Shown here: piece after piece, positions 7,283 through 14,626 of the stretch
Layout: each line of letters begins with the position of its first letter
Position numbering within the stretch: position 1 is the stretch's first letter
Origin: Collinsella sp.
GTDB taxonomy: Bacteria > Actinomycetota > Coriobacteriia > Coriobacteriales > Coriobacteriaceae
DNA length: 15,693 nt
Assembly (NCBI GenBank): GCA_019414265.1
Contig: DXMJ01000005.1
Location: forward strand, 50,321-66,013
Reading direction: 5' to 3'
Notes under the pieces: model-generated
Seen by the model: only the letters and a program-made list of their open reading frames with translations
What the model was told of the DNA's origin: nothing
Database searches by the model: none
Translations under genes and position numbers: made by a program

Positions 7283-9529
7283 ATGACACTCGTATCCAAG
7301 ACCTTTGAGCTGTACGGCAAGACCTACACCTTTGAGTCGGGCGAGCTTGCCAAGCAGGCCACCGGCGCCTGCCTGGTCAAGCAGGGCGACACCACGATGC
7401 TCGACACCGTGGTCGTCTCCAAGGAGCGCAAGAACTACGACTTCTTCCCGCTGACCGTCGACTTCAACGAGAAGATGTACGCCGCTGGCCGCATCCCGGG
7501 TGGTTACCTCAAGCGTGAGGGCCGTCCCAGCGAGAAGGCCACGCTCACCGCGCGCATGATCGACCGTCCGATCCGCCCGAGTTTCCCGGACGGCTTCCGC
7601 AACGAGGTGCACATCGTCGCCACCTCGCTCGTCGCCGACCAGGTCAACCCCTTCGACGTCATCAACGTCATGGGTGCTTCCCTGGCCATGACGCTCGGTG
7701 GCGTGCCCTTCGAGGGCCCGCTTGCCTGCGTGCGCATCGGCCGTAACGTGGAGACTGGCGAGTTTATCGTCAACCCCACCTACGAGGAGCGCGAGAACTC
7801 CGATCTGGACCTGGAGCTGGGCGGCTCTGCCGACTTCATCTCGATGGTCGAGGCCGGCGCCGAGGAGATCTCCGAGGACGACATGCTCGCCGCCATGAAG
7901 TTTGGCCAGGAGGCCCTTGCTGCCTTCTGCCAGGCCCAGGACGAGTTCGTCGCCGAGTGGGAGCAGGTCAACGGCCCCATCGTCAAGAAGGAGTACCCGC
8001 TCGACCAGCCCGTCGAGGAGGTCCAGGAGCGCATCTTTGCCCACTACGACGAGATGGCAGCTGCCCTTCGCGACGCCGACAAGCTCTCTCGTATCGGTAA
8101 GGTCGAGGCTCTGAAGGAGTCCATCCGCGCCGAGTTTACCGAGGAGGAGCAGGCCGCTTGGGAGCGCGAGATCCCCGTGGCGCTCAAGAAGCTCGAGAAG
8201 AAGGCCATGCGCACCATGGTCGTCGAGACTGGCGAGCGCGTCGATGGCCGTGCTGCAGACGAGATCCGTCCCATCATGGTGAAGGATAACTACCTGCCGC
8301 TCGTTCACGGCTCCGGTCTGTTCCAGCGTGGCCAGACCCAGGTGCTCTCCGTCCTGTCGCTCGGCATGCTCAACGAGGGCCAGCGTCTGGATACCATCGA
8401 GCCCACCGAGGGCAAGCGCTATATGCACCACTATAACTTCCCGCCGTTCTGCACCGGCGAGACCGGCCGCATGGGCAGCCCCAAGCGTCGCGAGATCGGT
8501 CACGGCAACCTTGCCGAGCGCGCTCTGCTCCCGGTGCTCCCCGACGAGAACGAGTTCCCCTACGCCATCCGCGTCGTCTCCGAGGTCATGGAGTCCAACG
8601 GCTCCTCTTCGATGGCTTCGACCTGCGGCTCCACGCTCGCCCTTATGGACGGCGGCGTGCCCATTAAGCGCCCGGTCTCCGGTATCGCCATGGGTCTGAT
8701 CCAGGAGGAGGGAAAGACCGTGGTCCTGTCCGATATCCAGGGTCTCGAGGACTTCTTGGGCGACATGGACTTTAAGGTCACCGGCACCACCGAGGGCATC
8801 ACCGCCCTGCAGATGGATAACAAGGCCACCGGCCTAACCTTCGACATCCTGGCCCGCGCCCTGCAGCAGGCCAAGGAGGGTCGCGCCTTCATCCTGCAGA
8901 AGATGCTCGATGTGATTCCCGAGCCGCGCCACACCACACGCAGCACCGCTCCGCGCATCGTCTCCATCCAGGTTCCTACCGATAAGATTCGCGACGTCAT
9001 TGGCTCCGGCGGCAAGGTCATCCGCGGTATCCAGGACGAGACCGGCGCTTCGGTCGACATCCAGGAGGACGGCACCGTCTTTGTCGGCGGCACCGGCGAG
9101 TCCGTCGACCAGGCCGTCGAGCGCATCAAGCTCATCATCAAGGTTCCCGAGCCGGGCGAGGAGTACACCGGTCGCGTGGTCTCCATCCAGCCCTTCGGCG
9201 CCTTCGTCAACCTGCTGCCCGGCAAGGACGGCCTGCTGCACATCTCCCGCGTCGCCAAGGGCCGCGTGGAGAAGGTCGAGGACGTTCTCAACGTGGGCGA
9301 CGAGGTCAAGGTCGTCGTCATCGAGGTCGACGATCGCGGCAAGATCTCGCTTGATCGTCTCGACAAGCCCGAGGCCCCGGCTCGCGCTGAGGGTGCCTCC
9401 GAGGGCGACGGCGAGCACTTCCAGCGCCGTGAGCGTCCGCGTCGCGAGCGCTCCGAGCGCAGCGACCGTCCGCGCCGTCCCGGCGACAACGGAGGCCGCA
9501 AACCCCGCCGTCACCACGACGCTGAGTAA
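7283..9529 (+). CDS. pnp: Polyribonucleotide nucleotidyltransferase (PNPase)
   Basis: Trimeric 3'-5' phosphorolytic exoribonuclease and RNA tailing enzyme. Domains in order: first RNase PH core (~10-150, with 'FFPLTVDFNEKMYAAGRIPGGYLKREGRPSEK'), helical linker (~240-310), second, catalytic RNase PH core (~320-545), KH (~555-615, GSGG near 573) and S1 (~625-695, 'GRVVSIQPFGAFV'). The catalytic aspartates equivalent to E. coli Asp486 and Asp492 are Asp490 and Asp496 in EDFLGDMDFK. The protein has 748 residues against roughly 700-710 for typical PNPases. The excess is a C-terminal tail ending in a stretch with 13 arginines in 34 residues. The ATG at 7283 follows AAAGGAG by 4 nt. A structured leader precedes the gene and a strong terminator follows it. 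Confidence 0.98.
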   Translation: MTLVSKTFELYGKTYTFESGELAKQATGACLVKQGDTTMLDTVVVSKERKNYDFFPLTVDFNEKMYAAGRIPGGYLKREGRPSEKATLTARMIDRPIRPSFPDGFRNEVHIVATSLVADQVNPFDVINVMGASLAMTLGGVPFEGPLACVRIGRNVETGEFIVNPTYEERENSDLDLELGGSADFISMVEAGAEEISEDDMLAAMKFGQEALAAFCQAQDEFVAEWEQVNGPIVKKEYPLDQPVEEVQERIFAHYDEMAAALRDADKLSRIGKVEALKESIRAEFTEEEQAAWEREIPVALKKLEKKAMRTMVVETGERVDGRAADEIRPIMVKDNYLPLVHGSGLFQRGQTQVLSVLSLGMLNEGQRLDTIEPTEGKRYMHHYNFPPFCTGETGRMGSPKRREIGHGNLAERALLPVLPDENEFPYAIRVVSEVMESNGSSSMASTCGSTLALMDGGVPIKRPVSGIAMGLIQEEGKTVVLSDIQGLEDFLGDMDFKVTGTTEGITALQMDNKATGLTFDILARALQQAKEGRAFILQKMLDVIPEPRHTTRSTAPRIVSIQVPTDKIRDVIGSGGKVIRGIQDETGASVDIQEDGTVFVGGTGESVDQAVERIKLIIKVPEPGEEYTGRVVSIQPFGAFVNLLPGKDGLLHISRVAKGRVEKVEDVLNVGDEVKVVVIEVDDRGKISLDRLDKPEAPARAEGASEGDGEHFQRRERPRRERSERSDRPRRPGDNGGRKPRRHHDAE

Positions 9530-9552
9530 CAGCTACACATAAGCAGCTCAAC

Positions 9553-9583
9553 AAGGGCGACTCCGGACAGGGGTCGCCCTTTT
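9553..9583 (+). terminator. Intrinsic terminator of pnp
   Basis: A 12-bp stem (9553-9564 with 9570-9581, one G-U) closes a 5-nt loop and runs into TTTT (9580-9583), 23 nt after the pnp stop. Its 3' half and T-run (9576-9583) are also the outer end of the long inverted repeat 9576-9724, so the two structures compete. Confidence 0.88.
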
Positions 9584-9724
9584 GCTTGCGCCCGAGAGGG
9601 TCGCATATGAAGTTTCCTGCTCTACAGTCCTGCGCAAGACGGAAAGCACATTAAGTGCTTTCCTTTGCGTGCGGAACTCGCGATAAACTTCATATGCGTC
9701 CCTCCCGGGCGCAAGCAAAAGGGC
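9576..9724 (+). repeat. Long palindromic element, copy 1 (E1)
   Basis: Arms 9576-9615 and 9685-9724 are inverted repeats of 40 nt, paired at 38 positions; the mismatches are T9601/T9699 and A9595/C9705. They flank a 69-nt apex (9616-9684). The conserved unit shared with copy 2 is 9610-9690, starting AAGTTT and ending AAACTT. Inside the apex a 9-bp stem, GGAAAGCAC/GTGCTTTCC (9641-9649/9655-9663), closes the loop ATTAA. There is no T-run after the right arm, so it is not a simple terminator. No protein-coding frame fits. The strand given is the one on which the core reads in the orientation described; the transcribed strand is unknown. Confidence 0.9.
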
Positions 9725-9849
9725 TGGTTAGTGCCGCTCGCTATTGAGTTAGACAGTCTATTCAGTAGTCAGATTTAGATCTGTAGATAGACGTAGCAGC
9801 ATTTCCTCAGATAAAACCTACTTAAATGAACCTGTCCTTTATTGGCAGG
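9725..9849. other. AT-rich spacer between the two palindromic elements
   Basis: No gene is apparent here. By hand count, 41 of 110 bases in 9741-9850 are G or C (37%), far below the flanking genes. It holds a nested inverted repeat, GTCTAT (9756-9761) with ATAGAC (9787-9792) outside and CAGAT/ATCTG (9770-9774/9779-9783, loop TTAG) inside. A second hairpin, CCTGTC/GGCAGG (9831-9836/9844-9849), abuts copy 2. It could be the remnant of a larger insertion or a promoter region. Confidence 0.6.
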
Positions 9850-9986
9850 TCTGGTCTCAGCGGCCCCGGCACGGGCTAAGTTTATCGCGAGTTCCGCACG
9901 AACAGGAGGCCACTTAATGTGGCCTCCGTCGTGAGCAGGACTGTAGAGCAGGAAACTTAGCCCGTGCCGGGGCCGCTGAGACCAGA
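9850..9986 (-). repeat. Long palindromic element, copy 2 (E2), inverted relative to copy 1
   Basis: Arms 9850-9883 and 9953-9986 are perfect 34-nt inverted repeats, very GC-rich. They flank a 69-nt apex (9884-9952). The conserved unit is 9878-9958, which read on the minus strand matches copy 1 at 59 of 69 core positions plus the bounding AAGTTT/AAACTT. The apical stem is GGAGGCCAC/GTGGCCTCC on either strand. Outside the six shared bases the arms bear no resemblance to those of copy 1. An open frame crossing it on the minus strand has no family resemblance and is an accident of the palindrome. Confidence 0.9.
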
Positions 9987-10028
9987 ACGGTGGGATACGC
10001 AGGTTCAGATGGGGCTTTGATGCATGGG

Positions 10029-10057
10029 TGGTCTGTTGGTGGGCAAATGGGTATGAT
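10029..10057 (+). promoter_or_regulatory. Possible rnj promoter
   Basis: TATGAT at 10052-10057 is a good -10-like hexamer, placed ~120 nt before the rnj start codon. No convincing -35 stands 16-18 nt upstream (10029-10035 reads TGGTCTG). Weak support. Confidence 0.3.
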
Positions 10058-10068
10058 GCTGTAGTTAT

Positions 10069-10088
10069 TGCATCGACTCTGTGATGCA
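10069..10088 (+). promoter_or_regulatory. Hairpin in the rnj 5' untranslated region
   Basis: TGCATC (10069-10074) and GATGCA (10083-10088) form a perfect 6-bp stem around an 8-nt loop. The 9-mer TGATGCATG occurs at 10018-10026 and again at 10082-10090, the second overlapping the stem. It could be an operator or an RNA structure in the leader; function unknown. Confidence 0.35.
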
Positions 10089-10176
10089 TGTTTGTACGTT
10101 CCCGGCGGTCGGTTTGCCAGAAGCGCCCCGTCGGTTGTTCCAGACCCGTTTCGAAGAAAGGAAACCACACGAACCT

Positions 10177-11847
10177 ATGGCAGCTAAAAAATCATCTCCC
10201 TTGAAGATCATTCCGCTCGGCGGCCTTGACGGCATCGGCAAGAACATGACGGTCTTCGAGTGCGGCGACGACATGGTGCTCGTCGACGCCGGCCTCATGT
10301 TCCCCGACGACTCCCAGCCCGGTATCGACCTGGTGCTTCCCGACTACACCTATGTCCTGGAGAACGAGGAGAAGCTCCGCGGCATCATCGTCACCCATGG
10401 CCACGAGGACCACACCGGTTCGCTTCCGTACCTGCTGCAGGACCTCAACAACAAGGTGCCCATCTTCTCGAGCAAGCTGACGCTCGGTTTTATCGAGGGT
10501 AAGCTCTCCGAGTTCCGCATTCGCGCGCCCAAGTTCCGTGAGGTCAAGGGCGGCAGCCACGTCAATCTCGGTGGCATCTCGCTCGATTTCTTCTCCATGA
10601 CGCACTCCATTCCGGGTGCTTTGGGCGTGTTTATTCGCACCAACCAGGGCACCGTTATGCACACGGGCGACTTTAAGCTCGACCAGACGCCCATCGACGG
10701 CGTCACGCCCGACTATGCCGCCATCAGCCGCTTTGCCAAGCAGGGCATCGACCTGCTGCTTTCCGACTCCACCAACGCCACGGTTCCTGGCTTTACCAAG
10801 TCCGAGGCCGAGGTCGGCCCCAACCTGCTGCACGCCATCAAGAACGCGCCGGGCCGCGTGTTCGTCGCGTCGTTCTCGAGCCACATCCATCGCCTGCAGC
10901 AGATCTGCGATGCCGCCCGCAAGTGTGGCCGCAAGGTCGTCGTGACCGGACGTTCCATGCTCACCAACACCCGCGTGGCGCGTGAGCTTGGCTATCTCAA
11001 CATCGACGATGCCGATATCATCGATGCCTTCGATATCGATAACCTGCCCGACGATAAGATCGTCGTCATGTGCACCGGTTCTCAGGGCGAGCCGCTGTCG
11101 GCCCTGTCCCGCATGGCCAACGGCGAGCACAAGACGCTTTCTATCCACGAGGGCGATACCGTCATCCTCTCGGCAACTCCCGTTCCCGGCAACGAGAAGG
11201 CAGTTCAGCAGGTCGTCAACAGCCTGGCCAAGCTTGGCTGCGACGTCTGGGATAAGTCCCGTGCCCTCGTCCATGTCTCGGGCCATGGCAGCCAGGAGGA
11301 GCTCAAGCTTCTGATGGCCATGGCCAAGCCCACCTACTTTATGCCGGTTCACGGCGAAGCCGTGCATCTGCGCGCCCATGCCCAGCTTGCCCGTAAGATG
11401 GGCATCAAGGACGATCACATCTTTATCCTTGATAACGGCGACACGCTCGAGATGCGTGGCGGTATCGTCAAACGCGGTGCGCCCGTCGAGTCCGGCGTCG
11501 TTTATGTCGACGGTCTGCGCATCGGCGACACCGACCCCATCGTCCTTCGCGATCGCCAAAAGCTCGCCAACGACGGTATGGTCACGGCTGTTGCCATCGT
11601 CTCGCTCAAGCACAAGAAGATCGAGGCTATCGAGTTCTCGGGCCGCGGCGTTTCGTTTGCCATCGACGACCAGTTCTCCGAGGATGCCTCCGCAGCCATC
11701 ATGAAGACGATCGAGAAGGGCAAGTTTAGCTTTACCAGTAGCGGCTCCGATGCCATTCGCAAGGCCGTGCGCGATTCGCTCTCCAACTTTATCTGGAGCC
11801 GCACGCGCACCCGTCCGATGATCATCCCAGTCGTCATGGAGGTTTAG
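10177..11847 (+). CDS. rnj: Ribonuclease J
   Basis: Metallo-beta-lactamase/beta-CASP ribonuclease with 5'-3' exonuclease and endonuclease activity, central to mRNA decay and rRNA maturation in Gram-positive lineages. The N terminus 'KIIPLGGLDGIGKNMT' is characteristic. The zinc motif HxHxDH is His74-His76-Asp78-His79 (THGHEDH). 'MTHSIPGALG' and 'MHTGDFKLD' supply further ligands. The beta-CASP part has 'VVTGRSM' and 'CTGSQGEPLSALSRMANGEH', then 'VHVSGHGSQEELK' and 'YFMPVHGE'. At 556 residues it has the usual length. I chose ATG 10177; AAAGGA (10157-10162) lies 14 nt upstream, a long spacing, but no nearer in-frame start exists. The frame extends back to GTG 10081, adding 32 residues without family match. 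ftsK starts 1 nt after the stop. Confidence 0.96.
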   Translation: MAAKKSSPLKIIPLGGLDGIGKNMTVFECGDDMVLVDAGLMFPDDSQPGIDLVLPDYTYVLENEEKLRGIIVTHGHEDHTGSLPYLLQDLNNKVPIFSSKLTLGFIEGKLSEFRIRAPKFREVKGGSHVNLGGISLDFFSMTHSIPGALGVFIRTNQGTVMHTGDFKLDQTPIDGVTPDYAAISRFAKQGIDLLLSDSTNATVPGFTKSEAEVGPNLLHAIKNAPGRVFVASFSSHIHRLQQICDAARKCGRKVVVTGRSMLTNTRVARELGYLNIDDADIIDAFDIDNLPDDKIVVMCTGSQGEPLSALSRMANGEHKTLSIHEGDTVILSATPVPGNEKAVQQVVNSLAKLGCDVWDKSRALVHVSGHGSQEELKLLMAMAKPTYFMPVHGEAVHLRAHAQLARKMGIKDDHIFILDNGDTLEMRGGIVKRGAPVESGVVYVDGLRIGDTDPIVLRDRQKLANDGMVTAVAIVSLKHKKIEAIEFSGRGVSFAIDDQFSEDASAAIMKTIEKGKFSFTSSGSDAIRKAVRDSLSNFIWSRTRTRPMIIPVVMEV

Positions 11848-11848
11848 T

Positions 11849-14626
11849 TTGGCGCGCGGATCTGCACAAAACGCCAAAGGCAACAAATCCAACAACCAAC
11901 CGGCATCTGCTAAGGGTGCCGGTTCCCATCTGCGTGCCAATAAGGGCCACGAGTCCGAGTTCGATGAGTTCGAACCCCTGGTCGAGCCTTCGGCCAATCG
12001 CGATATCGCCGGCGTTATCATTGCCGTTTTGGCGATTGCGTCCTTCATTGCCGTGATTTCTCCGGCAACGGCACCCGTGACAGCTGCGGTTGCCGGTTTC
12101 TATCACCTCGGCTTTGGTCTGGGCGCCTACGTGCTGCCGATCGTCATCTTGCTGTTTGCCGCCACGCTCTTTTTGGGTGAGGACTCGCCGCTCAACATTC
12201 GCTCGGTCGCGGGTGGTGCCGTGGTCTTTGTGGCCATTGTTTCTATCCTATCGTTGATGGTTCCGGGTACGTCCGACTCGTGCGACCTCATGTTTACGCC
12301 GCAGAACCTTACCGCCTCGGGCGGCTACATTGGCGCCTTTATCGCAAGTGCCTTGCAAAACGCCCTGGGTAAACCTATCGCTATGGTTGTCTTGCTGGGC
12401 CTTGTCGTCGTTGGCCTGGTCATCATTGGCTTTTCGGTGGGTGGCGTTTTGCGCTCCGCACGTGATCGCGCTGCCGATTTTGCCGAGCGCCGTCGTGCCG
12501 ATGTCAACGCGAGCCCGTGGGGCGATGAAGAGGCCCTGTCGGTTCCCGGCGTTGCCCGTCCGCACCTGAGCATTCTGCGCCAGAAGGGGGCTGACGCCGC
12601 GGTGACCACGTTCATGGGTGGCGATGCCGACCCGGTTTTGGATGACGACGAGGACGATGACCCGTTTGTCGACGTGTCCGAGGCCGTGGAGGCCGAGCGC
12701 GCCAAGACCACGCTGCAGCCGCGTCGCCATGCCAAGAAGGGCAAGGCCGCGCCCAAGCTCAACACGAGCGAGCCTGACCCGTCTTGGTCCGATAGCGAAA
12801 TTGAACTCACTGAGGGCGATGACGATTACGACGAGGCTCCGCTCGAGACCGCCAAGACCACCTTGCTGCCGCGTCGCCGCGCCAACGCAGGACAGGTCAC
12901 CGGACAGTTTTCGATGGAAGACGACCCGGACAAGGCTGACGAGTCAGAGCCGCCATTTGCCGTGAATCCCGTTTCGGCAGCTCCGCAGATCCCTGACTTC
13001 CTAAAGCATCCCAAGGTTTCCGATGCCTCCGCCCCCACGGCTTCCGCTGCTCCTGTTGCAGCCACCGATGGGGGAGCGGACGGTACCACTGTCGATGCCG
13101 AGGGCGACCAAGAGGACGGTCTCAAGCTCCCGCCGCTCGAAATCCTGCATGCCAACCCACAGTCGGCGTCCTCCGCGTCTTCTGACAAGGAGCTGGAACA
13201 GACTGCCGAGTCGTTGCAGTCCACCTTGCTTGAGTTTGGCCGTAGCGCCCGCGTTGTCGGCTGGATTGCCGGCCCCACGGTCACGACTTTTAAGCTGCAG
13301 CCCGGTGAGGGCGAGCGCGTGAGCAAGATCTCGAGCCTCGAGGACGATATCGCGCTTTCGCTTGCCGCCCAGTCGGTGCGCATCTTCGCGCCGATCCCCG
13401 GCACCTCACTCGTTGGTATCGAGATTCCCAATCGCAAGCGCCAGAACGTCAATTTGGGCGACGTGCTTCCCTATGTGAAGGGCGGTCCGCTCGAGCTTGC
13501 CATCGGTCGCGATGCCGAGGGCACGCCGGTTGTCGCCGACCTCGCCAAGATGCCCCATCTGCTGATCGCCGGTACCACGGGTTCCGGTAAGTCGGTCATG
13601 ATCAACTCCATCATCACGACCCTGCTCATGCGCGCGCTTCCCGAGGACGTTCGCTTGATCATGGTCGACCCCAAGCGCGTCGAGCTCGCAGGCTATAACG
13701 GCCTGCCGCACCTTTACGTGCCCGTAGTGACCGAGCCCAAGCAGGCCGCGAGTGCCTTGCAGTGGGCGGTGTCCGAGATGGAGCGCCGCCTGAAGGTCTT
13801 CGAGCGCCTTAACGTGCGCAAGATCTCGACCTATAACGAAAAGCAGGCCGCCGGCGAGTTTGAGCATTACGATAACCCGCCGCAAAAGATGCCCTATCTG
13901 GTCATCATCATCGACGAGCTTTCGGACCTGATGATGGTAGCCGGCAAGGATGTCGAGGCCTCGATCGTCCGTATCGCCCAGCTGGGCCGTGCTGCCGGTA
14001 TTCACCTTATCGTGGCTACGCAGCGCCCCAGCTCCAACGTGGTGACGGGCCTTATTAAGGCCAACATCACCAACCGTATCGCCTTTAACGTGGCTACGGG
14101 CATCGATTCCCGCGTCATTATCGACCAGATGGGCGCCGAAAAGCTCACCGGTTTGGGCGACATGCTGTTCTCCAAGGTCGACTGGGGCAAGCCCCGTCGT
14201 ATCCAGGGCTGCTTTGTCTCGGACGACGAGATCAACGAGATTGTCGAGTTCGTTAAGTCGCAAAGCGAGCCCGACTACCACGAGGAGATCCTGTCTGCCG
14301 TGGCGCCCGCTTCCATGTCCATGGCTGGTGGCGGCATTGTCCGCACGGGCGTTGCCGAGCCGCAAGATGACGACCCGCTTATCTGGGAAGCCGCCCATAT
14401 TGTGGTGGAATCGCAGCTGGGCTCCACATCTGGCCTGCAACGCCGCCTCAAGGTTGGCTATGCGCGCGCCGGGCGTATTATGGACATGCTGGAAGAAAAG
14501 GGTGTCGTCGGCCCGCCCGACGGTTCTAAGCCGCGCGAGGTCCTGCTGGACGAGGAGGGGCTTGCCGCGCTGGAGTCTGTCGACGCCGAGATGGCACGTG
14601 AAGATCGTGAGTTTGGAGGATTCTGA
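11849..14626 (+). CDS. ftsK: DNA translocase FtsK/SpoIIIE
   Basis: Septum-located hexameric ATPase that pumps DNA during chromosome segregation. The membrane domain has hydrophobic segments at ~53-71, ~86-110, ~120-138 and ~160-197. A long acidic, Ala/Pro-rich linker (~205-430) follows. The motor has Walker A GTTGSGKS at 575-582, 'LIMVDPKRVELAGYNGLPHLYVPVVT' and Walker B in 'VIIIDELSDLMM'. The C-terminal gamma winged helix (~840-915, 'QRRLKVGYARAGRIMDMLEEKGVVGP') reads KOPS-type sequences in studied homologues. It has 925 residues, a normal size. The start is TTG 11849, 6 nt after GGAGG (11838-11842), which lies inside the end of rnj. The linker contains a duplicated AKTTLxPRR motif. Its stop overlaps the next start (TGATG), so translation is probably coupled. 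Confidence 0.96.
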   Translation: MARGSAQNAKGNKSNNQPASAKGAGSHLRANKGHESEFDEFEPLVEPSANRDIAGVIIAVLAIASFIAVISPATAPVTAAVAGFYHLGFGLGAYVLPIVILLFAATLFLGEDSPLNIRSVAGGAVVFVAIVSILSLMVPGTSDSCDLMFTPQNLTASGGYIGAFIASALQNALGKPIAMVVLLGLVVVGLVIIGFSVGGVLRSARDRAADFAERRRADVNASPWGDEEALSVPGVARPHLSILRQKGADAAVTTFMGGDADPVLDDDEDDDPFVDVSEAVEAERAKTTLQPRRHAKKGKAAPKLNTSEPDPSWSDSEIELTEGDDDYDEAPLETAKTTLLPRRRANAGQVTGQFSMEDDPDKADESEPPFAVNPVSAAPQIPDFLKHPKVSDASAPTASAAPVAATDGGADGTTVDAEGDQEDGLKLPPLEILHANPQSASSASSDKELEQTAESLQSTLLEFGRSARVVGWIAGPTVTTFKLQPGEGERVSKISSLEDDIALSLAAQSVRIFAPIPGTSLVGIEIPNRKRQNVNLGDVLPYVKGGPLELAIGRDAEGTPVVADLAKMPHLLIAGTTGSGKSVMINSIITTLLMRALPEDVRLIMVDPKRVELAGYNGLPHLYVPVVTEPKQAASALQWAVSEMERRLKVFERLNVRKISTYNEKQAAGEFEHYDNPPQKMPYLVIIIDELSDLMMVAGKDVEASIVRIAQLGRAAGIHLIVATQRPSSNVVTGLIKANITNRIAFNVATGIDSRVIIDQMGAEKLTGLGDMLFSKVDWGKPRRIQGCFVSDDEINEIVEFVKSQSEPDYHEEILSAVAPASMSMAGGGIVRTGVAEPQDDDPLIWEAAHIVVESQLGSTSGLQRRLKVGYARAGRIMDMLEEKGVVGPPDGSKPREVLLDEEGLAALESVDAEMAREDREFGGF

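Noticed and set aside
9576..9986. Simple bidirectional terminators, integron attC sites or a dif site
   Set aside because: No T-run follows the long arms, so they are not classic terminators. attC sites keep their ends and vary the centre, the opposite of this pattern, and their GTTRRRY core site is absent. No 28-bp XerC/XerD-like dif site was recognised, although ftsK is nearby.
9775..10170. 131-codon minus-strand frame in the pnp-rnj gap
   Set aside because: It runs straight through the E2 palindrome, has no ribosome site I could support and resembles no protein family.
10192..12048. 618-codon open frame on the minus strand across rnj and the ftsK start
   Set aside because: Antisense shadow of RNase J; no recognisable motif. 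The same applies to the long minus-strand frames across dnaJ, phoH, pnp and ftsK.
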